Assembly: GCA_046349395.1 (NCBI GenBank)
Contig: JAXMCK010000003.1
Coordinates: 496,001-560,000 of the forward strand
DNA length: 64,000 nucleotides
DNA from: JAXMCK01 sp046349395
GTDB taxonomy: Bacteria; Pseudomonadota; Alphaproteobacteria; Geminicoccales; Geminicoccaceae
Direction of reading: 5' to 3'
This document shows, piece after piece, positions 48,452 to 57,053 of this stretch. The position numbers and the translations under genes were made by a program. Under the pieces are notes generated by a model. That model made no database searches. It saw only the letters and a program-made list of their open reading frames with translations, and had not been told where the DNA came from. Within the stretch, counting starts at the first letter, position 1. Each line of letters starts with the position of its first letter.

Positions 48452-48527
48452 GGGCCCGTAGCTCAGCGGTTAGAGCTGGCCGCTCATAACGGTCTGGTCG
48501 CAGGTTCGAGTCCTGCCGGGCCCACCA
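48452..48527 (+). tRNA. tRNA-Ile2 (anticodon CAT, lysidine type)
   Basis: 76 bases with a complete cloverleaf. The acceptor stem is GGGCCCG/CGGGCCC with encoded CCA at 48525-48527. The anticodon loop is CTCATAA and the T-loop is GTTCGAGTC. The body resembles bacterial isoleucine tRNAs with a CAT anticodon (TTAGAGC, CTCATAA and GGTCGC blocks), not elongator methionine tRNA. Such tRNAs read AUA after TilS converts C34 to lysidine. Automated tools may call it tRNA-Met. Confidence 0.9.
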
Positions 48528-48865
48528 AGCACTCGTTGACGAACGGCACGAAGCGGGCGAGCCCGGGTTCGAGGCCGACAACCTGGCCGATCGAGGGGCT
48601 TGTCGGCCATTCCTCGATAGGCACACTGCCATAGTGTCGGGTTCCATCTTCGCGGTCTGAGCTCATCGCCGACGCTACCCGTAGCTTTACCTTCGCCTAG
48701 ACAAGATTGCTCCCGACCGCATCCATTCTCTGCAATGATTCGAAATACCGACGCCGCAGCTGCCGCGGTGACACCTTCTATTGCCATAACATACCATCTT
48801 CAGTAGGTAATGAGTGTAAAGACATTGTTCTACCAAGAGGTTATCACTCGTATTAGGGTAATGAG
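48528..48865. other. Low-GC gap downstream of the tRNA
   Basis: 338 bases, clearly AT-richer than the surroundings in the second half. A minus-strand frame ending inside the tRNA complement gives the well-known false GPAGLEPAT peptide and is not a gene. The motif GTAATGAG occurs twice before the next gene. No integrase or attachment repeat is seen. Confidence 0.5.
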
Positions 48866-49327
48866 ATGAACTGGCTCGTCCTAGTTGCGCTGGTGGCCGG
48901 TGTCGCCCAGGCCTATTTCGCCTTCCTTGAGCTGCGCCAGTGGGGTGTGGACTTCGTTGCGAAGCAGACCCGCGGCTGGGAGGGGCCTGTAAAGGATGCA
49001 ATCAACGCATTTCGACGGCGGGGCGAGCTAAATCCGCCCCATACGGAGTCGGAGCTCACCGAGGTTTGCGTCAGTTGGGCGAAACCACTGGCGACCAATC
49101 TTGGCGTCTACAACCTCATGATAGCACTTGCGCTCTTCTGGACAGCGATCGCCGGCTGGCAGGGTCAGCCGATCGCAGTCTCATTGGGTGTCGCGCTCGG
49201 CCTTTTCCTCTTGGGAGCCGGATTGGCAGCCCGCGCAACTGGCGTTCCACGTGCCTTCATCGCCCAGGGCAGCTTGGGTATTGCATTATGTATAGCAGCG
49301 TTGCTGGCGCGGACACCTCCTGGCTGA
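48866..49327 (+). CDS. Small membrane protein, DUF1304-like
   Basis: 153 residues with four hydrophobic segments (about 2-20, 81-98, 103-124 and 130-149) and a charged loop between the first two. FAFLELRQWG and NLGVYNLMIALALFW resemble the E-x-x-x-W and N-x-G-x-YN positions of DUF1304 membrane proteins, but the loop is longer. GC is lower than the neighbours. It is not part of an operon and faces the dimethylformamidase gene. Function unknown. Confidence 0.65.
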   Translation: MNWLVLVALVAGVAQAYFAFLELRQWGVDFVAKQTRGWEGPVKDAINAFRRRGELNPPHTESELTEVCVSWAKPLATNLGVYNLMIALALFWTAIAGWQGQPIAVSLGVALGLFLLGAGLAARATGVPRAFIAQGSLGIALCIAALLARTPPG

Positions 49328-49337
49328 TCTCCGTCCG

Positions 49338-51659
49338 CTACCGCCACTGCTTCTCGTGGTTGACCCAGAGGGCGTTGGGCAGGGCGCCGTCCTTGGCGAA
49401 GGCGTCGACGACGTTCTTCAGGATGCGCGAGACGTCGTTCTGGAAATTGTTCGTGGGTAGCGACTGGCCGAAGGCGATGGAGCCCGTGGTGAAGACGGCA
49501 CCGCCGTTCGGCGTGGTGTAGAAGATCATGTCGCCCCGCACCCGGTAGTCGTAGCTGCCGTACATGCCGGGATGCGCGTAGAGGATCTCCTCGCAGACCA
49601 GCATGTAGTTGTCGGTGTGGCCGCCCGACGAAGCGACGAGCAGGGCGTGCGGCGGCGTGCCGAGCGAGAGGTCGTAGCGGTCGAGCTCCAGGCCGGCAGC
49701 ACCGCCGTGGGCCAGGCCGTGGGCGCCGAAAATCTCGCCTTCGACACCCTCGGTGATCCAGGACACCAGGCGGTGCCAGCTGTCGGGCATGCGCCGGTAG
49801 GGGGCGCAGGCCTCGAAACCCTGCGCGATGAAGCCGACACCGACGGCTTTCTGGGGGGCGCGGGCCAGAGCGCGCCAGAGGCCGCTGCGGCGGCCATTCG
49901 TCTGCATGTAGTGCTCGCCGGGACGGGCGTTCCAGGCGCGCATGCCGGTGTCGAGCTTGCGCACCTCCATGCACCAGGGCTCGTCCGGGCGGAAGGCAAC
50001 GTGCCAATAGAAGCCGTTGCCGCCCATGTAGATGAGGCGGCCGCCTTCGGCCAGGAAGTCCTCGGTCGCATCCAGCATCCGCTCGGAATAGTATTCGGGA
50101 TGGCTGCCGGTCAGGACGCATTTATAGGGGCGGAGAGCGTCGAGGCCGTCGCGGTCGAGATCTTCGTCGGTCAGGACCTCGTAGTCGTAGCCCAGCTTCT
50201 CCAGCCAGCCGATGATCGAGAGATCGGCCGGAAACTGCCAGGGAATGCCCATCGAGCTGATGCGGTACTTCGGCCGCATGTTGATGATGGGGCGACGGTA
50301 GGAGACGTAGCAGCAGCCGGCGCCGTCGGCGTGGGTGTCGTAGGTCGACAGGCCGAAATCGGGTGTGAGGTACATTTCGACGTCGACGGCGGAGACGATC
50401 GGCGTCTGGCCGGTGATCGGCTGGGCGATCTGGGCGTCGAAGGAAAGGCGCTCGTTGGCGTAGGCGAGGTAGCTCGCCGTGGGTGCGAGAAACGCGATCT
50501 TCGCCTTCGGCACGGCGGGACGGACGAAGAAGACGATGTACTCCTCGCCCAGCGCATGGCCGTCCCCGGCGCGCAGGCGCATACCGTAGGCGCCGCTTTT
50601 CAGCCCCGCCGGCACCTTCAGCTTCGCCGTGACGGGCCAGCCGCAGTCGATGATGGCGTCCTCGTGCAGCTCGACGCCGCCATACTCGCCCGGCGCCAAC
50701 CGGAAGCAGTCGTTGCGGCCGCCCCAGTTCCAACCCGTCTGGCAGCGGACGGGGCGGTTCACACCCTTTGCGTGTAAGCGGTGGCGGCCGGTGTCGGTGA
50801 CGGTGTCGCCGATGCCGTCGTCGGTGTAGCCGGCCGTCGTGTCCCACAAGGCGACAGCCGCGTCCTGGGGCGGCGGTCCGCCGTCACGGATGGCGTCGAG
50901 CTCTGCCCGGGTCAGGGCGCGGGCGTGGATGCCGGGGCGATCGATCTTGCCGTTGTAGGTCTGCCCGACAAACTCGCCGCGCAGGTCGTGCCAGTCGCGC
51001 GAGCCGCCGATGAGGAAGGGCGTGTCCGGGCGGTTGCGTTGGCGAAAGCGCAGGGTCTCCGACAGGTGGGAGCGGTAGTCGATCGGGACGACCTTGCCCC
51101 AGAGACTATTGTACCGGTTGACGACCCCTTCCTGATAGATCGTCGCCCGGCCGTTGGCGGCATCGAACGAGACGCCGACGAGGTACCAGATCTTCTTCTG
51201 CAGCGGGACCTCGGCAGCGACATAGTCGACCTCGACGCCGTCGCCGACCCAGAACTCAAGCACACCGTTCTGGTTGATGCCGAGGCCGTAGCCGGTGTTC
51301 CGGTAGCGGTCCCAGCGGCCCATGATGACGTGCCGCCGTCCCTCGCCGAACAGCGAGGGCCAGACGAAGGCGTGCAGGGTGAGGCTGCCGTCGAGGGCCA
51401 GCCGGTTCTCCGGGTCGGGAACCTCCAGATAGGAGCCGACCTGGGTGAAGCGCTTCTCAACCTGCCAGAGGCCGTTCGCCTCGCAGGCGCACTCCTCCTC
51501 GATGTAGCCCGGACCCAGAGGATTGGAGTCGCCGTGGATGAGACGGACGAGTTGCGCCTCGGCCGTGCCCGTGCCGTCCGCGGATACGTGGAAGGTGATC
51601 TCGTCGCCGGGCTTCACCGAGATCTTGTCGGCGTAGCCGAACAGCTTCACTTCGGCCAT
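49338..51659 (-). CDS. dmfA2: N,N-dimethylformamidase large (beta) subunit
   Basis: 773 residues. An N-terminal beta domain with a LamG/concanavalin-like section (about 70-260) is followed by a large alpha/beta domain. Known dimethylformamidase hydrolyses DMF to dimethylamine and formate with a mononuclear iron held by two Tyr and one carboxylate. Candidate ligands here are Tyr400, Tyr440 (LSTYDTHADG) and Glu522 (GSHPEYY), in near-exact register with the Paracoccus enzyme as I remember it. ATG at 51659 chosen; a longer start lacks similarity. It is the last gene of the Liv-type operon, 31 bases after the fused permease. The natural amide is unknown. Confidence 0.85.
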   Translation of the reverse strand: MAEVKLFGYADKISVKPGDEITFHVSADGTGTAEAQLVRLIHGDSNPLGPGYIEEECACEANGLWQVEKRFTQVGSYLEVPDPENRLALDGSLTLHAFVWPSLFGEGRRHVIMGRWDRYRNTGYGLGINQNGVLEFWVGDGVEVDYVAAEVPLQKKIWYLVGVSFDAANGRATIYQEGVVNRYNSLWGKVVPIDYRSHLSETLRFRQRNRPDTPFLIGGSRDWHDLRGEFVGQTYNGKIDRPGIHARALTRAELDAIRDGGPPPQDAAVALWDTTAGYTDDGIGDTVTDTGRHRLHAKGVNRPVRCQTGWNWGGRNDCFRLAPGEYGGVELHEDAIIDCGWPVTAKLKVPAGLKSGAYGMRLRAGDGHALGEEYIVFFVRPAVPKAKIAFLAPTASYLAYANERLSFDAQIAQPITGQTPIVSAVDVEMYLTPDFGLSTYDTHADGAGCCYVSYRRPIINMRPKYRISSMGIPWQFPADLSIIGWLEKLGYDYEVLTDEDLDRDGLDALRPYKCVLTGSHPEYYSERMLDATEDFLAEGGRLIYMGGNGFYWHVAFRPDEPWCMEVRKLDTGMRAWNARPGEHYMQTNGRRSGLWRALARAPQKAVGVGFIAQGFEACAPYRRMPDSWHRLVSWITEGVEGEIFGAHGLAHGGAAGLELDRYDLSLGTPPHALLVASSGGHTDNYMLVCEEILYAHPGMYGSYDYRVRGDMIFYTTPNGGAVFTTGSIAFGQSLPTNNFQNDVSRILKNVVDAFAKDGALPNALWVNHEKQWR

Positions 51660-51690
51660 CGGGTACTCCGCGGGCGGGTCGACACGGCGC

Positions 51691-53322
51691 TCAGGACTCC
51701 AGGAGGTCCTGGACGCGGCGCTTGAACACGCCGCGATAGGCATCCTCGACGGTGGCGTAGACTCGATCCTCGACCAGCCGCGGTGCTACGCCCCGGTGCC
51801 CGGAAAGGGCCACGATCCGATAGGACTTGAACGGCTCGACGGCCATCACGGCATACTTGTCGTTCTGCGGCTGGCGGCGGAAATAGTTGAGCACGCGCTC
51901 CAGCGCCTCGCTGTGCTGGCCCAGCGGCTTCTGGTCGAACTCGGTCATCAGTTCGTCGGTGATCAGCGACTTCAGAAAGTCGCGCTGCATCTTGTCGAAG
52001 CGGCGGAAATAGACCGTGTCCTTGTCGGCGGTCTCGGCAGACTCTTCGGGCAGCATTTCGCCTCCCTTCTCGGCACGGGTGGAACGGGCCTCGCTCTTCT
52101 TCTTGTCGCGCCAGGCGCGGAACTGGCGGCTGATGCCGAACAGGCCGTCGCGCAGGAAGAGCACGACGAGCAGCATCAGGCCGCCGATCAGCACGAAGCG
52201 CATGGGGCCGAAGTCGAGCAGCACGCGGTCGATGAATACGACGATGAGCGTGCCGACGACGGCACCCTCGGCCCGGCCGATGCCGCCGATGACGAGCATG
52301 GCGAGGCCGAGCAGGACGGTGTCGAACGAGAACAGGTTCGGCGACACACCGTGGAAGTGCGTGACGTAGAAGCCGCCGATGAAACCGAGCCCGATCGAGG
52401 AGATGATGAACACCTGCATGCGGGCGGCGCGGAAGTCGACGCCGGTCGCCTCGGCGAAGGCCTCGCGCTTCTCGGGCGCCATGCGCAGGACGCGGCCGAG
52501 GCGCTGGCCGTTGATCAGGCGGTAGAGGCCGAGGGCGGCCAGCATCAGGACGAAGCAGGCATAGTAGCCGAGGGTCAGCTGCGCCGGCTCGCTCCAGTTC
52601 TCGGGCATGTACCCCGGGGCACCGTAAAGGCCGCCGGTGGCCGAGCCCAGCTCACGGGACTGGATGACGTATACGCGGCAGAGTTCGACGACGCCGATCG
52701 TCAGCAAGGCATAGTAGAAGCCGTCCAGCCGATTGGCTGGGAAGCCGATGACGATGCCGAACAGCAGACCGATCAGGGCGCCGATGAACGGCAGCGCGAA
52801 CCAGGGCAGGCCGAAGCTGATGGCAAGATAGGCCGAGGCGTAGCCGGCGGCGCCGACGACGGCGAAGCTGGCCAGCGAATAGATCCCGGCCGTGCCGATG
52901 ATCAGCATCCAGCAGAGATTGACCGCGGCGTAGATGAAGAAGACCGACGCCGCGGTCAGCAGCGTGCCCTGGCGTGCCTCGGGCATGATGAGCGGCAGCA
53001 GGGCGGCGATCAGAAGGCCGAGGGCGAACCAGATCGGCCGCTTGTCGGTGATCGTCTTCTCGCGGCGCAGCGTCTTCGGGTTGTACTCGCCGCGGATGCG
53101 CAGGAGCGTGCGGCGCGTGAAGGCATAGCGCAGCCGCGCCCAGAGCCGGCCATTGTGGCCCGGCCACTTGTAGTAGTAGCGCAGCCGGCCGACCGGGTAG
53201 GTCTTGACCTTGAATGCCGTGGTGTCGCGCCAGACCTGCAGCGGATCGCGCCAGTCGGCGACCGGGACCTCGCTCTCCTCGCCCCGCCAAGGGGCCGTCG
53301 CGTCGCGCCAGACCGAAGCCAT
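51691..53322 (-). CDS. LivM-type ABC permease fused to a dimethylformamidase small-subunit-like domain
   Basis: 543 residues in three parts. Residues 1-95 are a soluble, basic N-terminal extension. Residues 96-395 are a LivM permease with about nine membrane segments and the family block ATGVDFRAARMQVFIISSIG. Residues 396-434 are a charged linker (RDKKKSEARS), and 435-543 a soluble domain. The soluble part contains ERVLNYFRRQPQNDKYAV, YRIVALSGHRG and EDAYRGVFKRRVQDL, which line up with my memory of the DmfA1 subunit (RVHNYFRMQP, AYRIATI, AVFLRRIEDV). LivM proteins normally end just after the last membrane segment. The next gene encodes the large subunit of the same enzyme. Confidence 0.85.
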   Translation of the reverse strand: MASVWRDATAPWRGEESEVPVADWRDPLQVWRDTTAFKVKTYPVGRLRYYYKWPGHNGRLWARLRYAFTRRTLLRIRGEYNPKTLRREKTITDKRPIWFALGLLIAALLPLIMPEARQGTLLTAASVFFIYAAVNLCWMLIIGTAGIYSLASFAVVGAAGYASAYLAISFGLPWFALPFIGALIGLLFGIVIGFPANRLDGFYYALLTIGVVELCRVYVIQSRELGSATGGLYGAPGYMPENWSEPAQLTLGYYACFVLMLAALGLYRLINGQRLGRVLRMAPEKREAFAEATGVDFRAARMQVFIISSIGLGFIGGFYVTHFHGVSPNLFSFDTVLLGLAMLVIGGIGRAEGAVVGTLIVVFIDRVLLDFGPMRFVLIGGLMLLVVLFLRDGLFGISRQFRAWRDKKKSEARSTRAEKGGEMLPEESAETADKDTVYFRRFDKMQRDFLKSLITDELMTEFDQKPLGQHSEALERVLNYFRRQPQNDKYAVMAVEPFKSYRIVALSGHRGVAPRLVEDRVYATVEDAYRGVFKRRVQDLLES

Positions 53323-53325
53323 CGC

Positions 53326-54207
53326 TCAGGCCTCCCGTGCCCGATCGAGGATGCCGCCGATACCGCGCGGCCGGAACAGCAGGATGACGATGATCAGCAG
53401 GAACTGGGTGATGAGCACGTACTGCCCACCCAGGAAGCGGGCGGTCAGCGCTTCGTTCAGACCCAGGATGATGGCGGCGATCACGGCACCCTGCACGCTG
53501 CCGAGACCACCCAGGAGCGCCACGGCGAGCCCCTTGATCATGGGCGTGACGCCGCCGAACGGGTTCACATAGTAGGTCTGGGCGAGAAGCACGGCGGCAA
53601 GGCCGGCGAGGCCACCAGTGAGTGCCATGACGTAGAGGCCGGTGCGCCGCACGCCGATGCCGACGAGGGCGGCGGCCGCCGGGTTCATCATCATCGCCCT
53701 GATCTCGAGGCCGCGGCGGCTCGACTTCATCCAGAGCAGGACAACGGTGAGAAGGGCGATCGAGGAGAGGATCGCCCCGGCCTTGTCGGCGGTCAGGGTA
53801 ATGCCGGCGAACTTGACGCGCCACATGCCGAAGACGGCGGGCAGGCTCTTGTTGCGTGGGCCGAACAGCCAGAGCAGCGCCTGGCTGCCGACGAGGCTGA
53901 TGGCGAGCGTGGCGATCATCCCGCGTACGGTGAAGTTCGGCTTGTCGTGGATCGGGATGAAGGCCAGCGCACAGACCAGCAGGCCGGCGACCGCTCCGGC
54001 GAGGATGCCCGCGGCGAGGACGACGATGCCGCTGTCGGAGATGGACTGGGCGGCGAGCCAGGACGTGTAGCCGGCGAAGGCGAAGATGAAGCCGTAGGAC
54101 ATGTTGATGAGGCCGAGACTCGACCAGGTGATCGAGATGGCGATCGCCAGCGTGCCGTAGATGCAGGCCAGGGTCAGCGCGTTGACGAGGACGTAGCCGA
54201 GATCCAC
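53326..54207 (-). CDS. livH: Branched-chain amino acid-type ABC permease LivH
   Basis: 293 residues with about eight membrane segments. LACIYGTLAIAISITWSSLGLINMSYG and the late GSVQGAVIAAIILGLNEAL are LivH landmarks. It pairs with the LivM-like permease three bases downstream to form the channel. The transported solute in this operon is probably a small amide, not leucine, judged by the enzyme gene that follows. Confidence 0.88.
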   Translation of the reverse strand: MDLGYVLVNALTLACIYGTLAIAISITWSSLGLINMSYGFIFAFAGYTSWLAAQSISDSGIVVLAAGILAGAVAGLLVCALAFIPIHDKPNFTVRGMIATLAISLVGSQALLWLFGPRNKSLPAVFGMWRVKFAGITLTADKAGAILSSIALLTVVLLWMKSSRRGLEIRAMMMNPAAAALVGIGVRRTGLYVMALTGGLAGLAAVLLAQTYYVNPFGGVTPMIKGLAVALLGGLGSVQGAVIAAIILGLNEALTARFLGGQYVLITQFLLIIVILLFRPRGIGGILDRAREA

Positions 54208-54214
54208 GAGTGCC

Positions 54215-54982
54215 CTAGACCTCCCGCCGCGCTTCGTCGGCGAGGCTGGTCGAGGCCTCGCCCTTCAGCTTGCCGGCGTGCATGCCGATGACCCGGTCGA
54301 CGCGACCTTCGAGCAGGGCCACGTTCTGCTCGGCGATGATCATGGCGGCCTCGCCGCGGTCCAGCGCCAGGAGCGCGTCGAGGACACCCTTGCCGATCTT
54401 GGGCGCGAGGCCGAGCGACGGCTCGTCGACGAGGTAGAGCGACGCCTCGGCCATGAGGCCCCGGCCGATCGCCACCATGCGCCGCTCGCCGCCGGAGAGG
54501 CGGCCGACGGGGATGCCCATCAGCTTGCGGAGCGGGGGGAAGATCTCGAGGATCTCCTGCTTGCGCCGCGACCGGTCACGCCATGCCTGGGGCGTGAAGG
54601 CACCGAGGTCGAGATGCTCCTCGACCGTGAGGCCGGTGAAGATCTCGTCGCCCTGCGGGATCAGGGCCAGGCCCTGGCGCACGACGAGATGGGTGAAGCG
54701 CCCGGGGCCCTGACTGCGGGTGCGGCCGATCTCCACACCGTTCAGGCGGATAGAACCGCGCTGCCAGCCCGTCAGGCCGGCGATGGCGAGGAAGAGGGTC
54801 GACTTGCCGTGGCCGTTGAGCCCTACGAGGCCGACGCACTCGCCGGCGTTCACGGCGAGATCGAGATCGTGAATGACGCGCATGGGGCCGTAGCCGGCGG
54901 AAAGTCCGGTGACGCGCAGCACCTCGCGGCCGGCGGGGACGACGGGCGTGCCGTCCTGATGCGGGTGGAGGGCCGCCGTCAC
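54215..54982 (-). CDS. livF: ABC transporter ATP-binding protein LivF
   Basis: 255 residues. Walker A GLNGHGKST, signature LSGGERR, Walker B LYLVDEPSLGLAP and a switch region IIAEQNV identify LivF. Histidine in the Walker A loop is tolerated in the family. GTG at 54982 overlaps the livG stop. Confidence 0.9.
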   Translation of the reverse strand: MTAALHPHQDGTPVVPAGREVLRVTGLSAGYGPMRVIHDLDLAVNAGECVGLVGLNGHGKSTLFLAIAGLTGWQRGSIRLNGVEIGRTRSQGPGRFTHLVVRQGLALIPQGDEIFTGLTVEEHLDLGAFTPQAWRDRSRRKQEILEIFPPLRKLMGIPVGRLSGGERRMVAIGRGLMAEASLYLVDEPSLGLAPKIGKGVLDALLALDRGEAAMIIAEQNVALLEGRVDRVIGMHAGKLKGEASTSLADEARREV

Positions 54983-55764
54983 TCCTCCAGCGCCCCTTCC
55001 GGTACGTTCTCGAAATAGGCGGCGTGGACGTGCGGGTCGGCCAGGACCTGGGCCAGGGTACCTTCCGAGATCGCCTCGCCGGCGTCGAGCACCAGCGCGC
55101 GGTCGGCGATCGTCTCCAGGAGCTCGATGCGGTGCTCGACGATGATCACCGCGATGTTCATCTCCTTCGAGAGGATGCGGATCAGGTCGTCGAGCTCGTC
55201 GACCTCGGAATTGATCAGGCCGGCGGCGGGCTCGTCCATCAGCATGACGCGGGGGCGCCGCATCAGGAGACAGGCGAGCAGCAGCTTGCGCCGGTCGAGG
55301 GTGTCGAGGAGTGTCGTCGCCCGGTCCTCGTCGACGGCGAAGCGGACGAGCTCAGTGCCCCACTCGGCGTGGTGACGGGTGAGGTAGGGCCGGTAGGCCT
55401 GACGCGCCGCCTTCAGCGTCTGGCCGACCGTCAGCTCGTCCGGGACCACGGGCGTCTGGTAGGTGCGGCCGATGCCGAGACGGGCGCGGGCATGCAGCGG
55501 CAGGGCGGTGATGTCCGACCCGTCGAAGTAGACGTGACCGGATTTCGGCCGCAGGCGACCCGACAGGACCTCGAACAGGCTCGTTTTGCCGGCACCGTTC
55601 GGGCCGATGATCCCCAGCACCTCGCCCGGCTGCACGTCGAGGGAGATGTCACGCAGGATCTGGCGGCCGCCGAGGTCCAGATGGATGTTGCGGCAGCCGA
55701 AGAGCGCTTTCCCGTCGAAGACCCTCGACTCGTGGGCCGGTACGGCCGTGGCCGCTAGGCCCAC
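54979..55764 (-). CDS. livG: ABC transporter ATP-binding protein LivG
   Basis: 261 residues. Walker A GPNGAGKTS, a Q-loop in GRTYQTPVVPDELTV, Walker B VMLMDEPAAGL and IIVEHRIE are visible. The usual LSGG signature is replaced by LDRRKLLLACLL at the expected place, which departs from the common LSYGQQR of LivG. GTG at 55764 (or 55770) overlaps the end of the binding-protein gene. The altered signature could weaken ATP hydrolysis or be a subfamily trait. Confidence 0.85.
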   Translation of the reverse strand: MGLAATAVPAHESRVFDGKALFGCRNIHLDLGGRQILRDISLDVQPGEVLGIIGPNGAGKTSLFEVLSGRLRPKSGHVYFDGSDITALPLHARARLGIGRTYQTPVVPDELTVGQTLKAARQAYRPYLTRHHAEWGTELVRFAVDEDRATTLLDTLDRRKLLLACLLMRRPRVMLMDEPAAGLINSEVDELDDLIRILSKEMNIAVIIVEHRIELLETIADRALVLDAGEAISEGTLAQVLADPHVHAAYFENVPEGALEE

Positions 55765-57053
55765 GGCCACGGCCGCAGCGAGCTCTCCTTCAGGGGATCG
55801 GGGTAGATGATCTTGTGCTCGCCGTCCTGCACCTGGACGAAGAGCTGGCCCATGCCCTTCTCGAGCTCCTGCGCCTCGATCGGATGGCCGTCCGGCGGGT
55901 AGTGGGCGGCCTCCTGCCAGGGATTGTTCATGTCCATCATGCCGCACACGCCGCGATAGGGATTGGTGCGGATCCAGTCGCAGACCTCCTTGAACTTCAG
56001 GGGATCGCCGACCGCTTCCCAGGCCGCCTTCAGGTAGTAGATCGTGTCGTAGGCGTTACCGGTGTAGACGAGGCCCATCGTGCCGGGGAAACGCTTCTGG
56101 TACTTCTCGCGGAAGGCGCGGCCCTTCTCGTCGGCATAGACGCCCAGCACCGTGCTCCAGACGAAACCTTCGGCGGCGGGGCCGGCCAACTCCAGGAATT
56201 CGGGCTGGGACGGGCCGTACTGCAGGTAGACCAGCGCACCTTCTAGCGGATCGGCTTGGAACTGCTTGCAGAACGCGGCGTACTCGGCGGCCACCCAGTG
56301 ATTGATCATCACCATGCCGGCCCCGGTCTCCTTGATGTCCTGGATGACCGGGCCCCAGTCCTGCACCGGGAACTGGATGTCGGTGGTCTTGACGATCTCG
56401 AACTTCGAGGCGGGGACGGCCTCCTTCAGCGCCTTCGAGATCGTCTGGTTGTAGGCGATCTGCTCCTGGACCAGATGGATGCCATTGTTGGTCGGCTTCC
56501 ACAGGCCGGCGTCGACCATGGCCTGGAGGAAGATCGGCATCGTGTAGCCGTAGTGGACCTCGGACGGGTCCGTCTGGAAGCAGTGGGAGTACTTCTCCGG
56601 GTTCTTCTTCACTTCCTCGGTGTAGTTGCGCTGGGTGACGCCCCAGAGGAACGGGGCACCCCAACTCGCCGAGGCGTCGGCCGTCGGGATCGGGACGAGA
56701 GTGAACGCCGTGGTCAGCGCATGGACCTTGGCGTCGGTCAGGCGCCGGATGGCGATCTGGCAGCTTTCGGGCGAAAGCGGGTCGACGTCGACGACGTTGA
56801 ACTTCAACTCACGGCCGAGGATGCCGCCTGCGGCGTTGATCTCCTCCAGCGCCAGGGTGGCGCCGTTCAGGTGATCGGCGTGGTCGGCCACACCCGCGGC
56901 GGCCGTCTGCGCGATCGGCAGGCCGACGACGATCGGCTCGGCGGCCAGCGCGTGGCGCCTCGACACGAACGGCATGGGAAAGCCACCGGCGGTGGCAGCG
57001 GCGAGCCCTGCAGCGCCGCGGACGAGGGTGCGGCGTGTCGACTTCAGTGCCAT
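55755..57053 (-). CDS. LivJ/UrtA-like amide-binding protein
   Basis: 432 residues. The N-terminus STRRTLVRGAAGLAAA looks like a twin-arginine signal peptide, cut near residue 38 (ALA-AEP). The mature part is a type 1 periplasmic-binding fold with VGLPIAQTAAAG and NAAGGILGRELKF. Members bind leucine, urea or short amides (FmdD, UrtA). It is the first gene of the operon binding protein, LivG, LivF, LivH, LivM fusion, dimethylformamidase, which suggests an amide ligand. Confidence 0.87.
   Translation of the reverse strand: MALKSTRRTLVRGAAGLAAATAGGFPMPFVSRRHALAAEPIVVGLPIAQTAAAGVADHADHLNGATLALEEINAAGGILGRELKFNVVDVDPLSPESCQIAIRRLTDAKVHALTTAFTLVPIPTADASASWGAPFLWGVTQRNYTEEVKKNPEKYSHCFQTDPSEVHYGYTMPIFLQAMVDAGLWKPTNNGIHLVQEQIAYNQTISKALKEAVPASKFEIVKTTDIQFPVQDWGPVIQDIKETGAGMVMINHWVAAEYAAFCKQFQADPLEGALVYLQYGPSQPEFLELAGPAAEGFVWSTVLGVYADEKGRAFREKYQKRFPGTMGLVYTGNAYDTIYYLKAAWEAVGDPLKFKEVCDWIRTNPYRGVCGMMDMNNPWQEAAHYPPDGHPIEAQELEKGMGQLFVQVQDGEHKIIYPDPLKESSLRPWPWA

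Noticed and set aside
48452..48527. Elongator tRNA-Met
   Set aside because: The CAT anticodon fits, but the stem and loop blocks match lysidine-type tRNA-Ile better; an alignment would settle it.
48484..48666. Small minus-strand protein ending GPAGLEPATRPL
   Set aside because: The C-terminal half is the complement of tRNA-Ile2, a frequent false annotation.
51796..54291. Plus-strand frame of 831 codons
   Set aside because: Antisense of the LivM fusion and LivH; Asp/Glu/Gly-rich shadow with no start signal.
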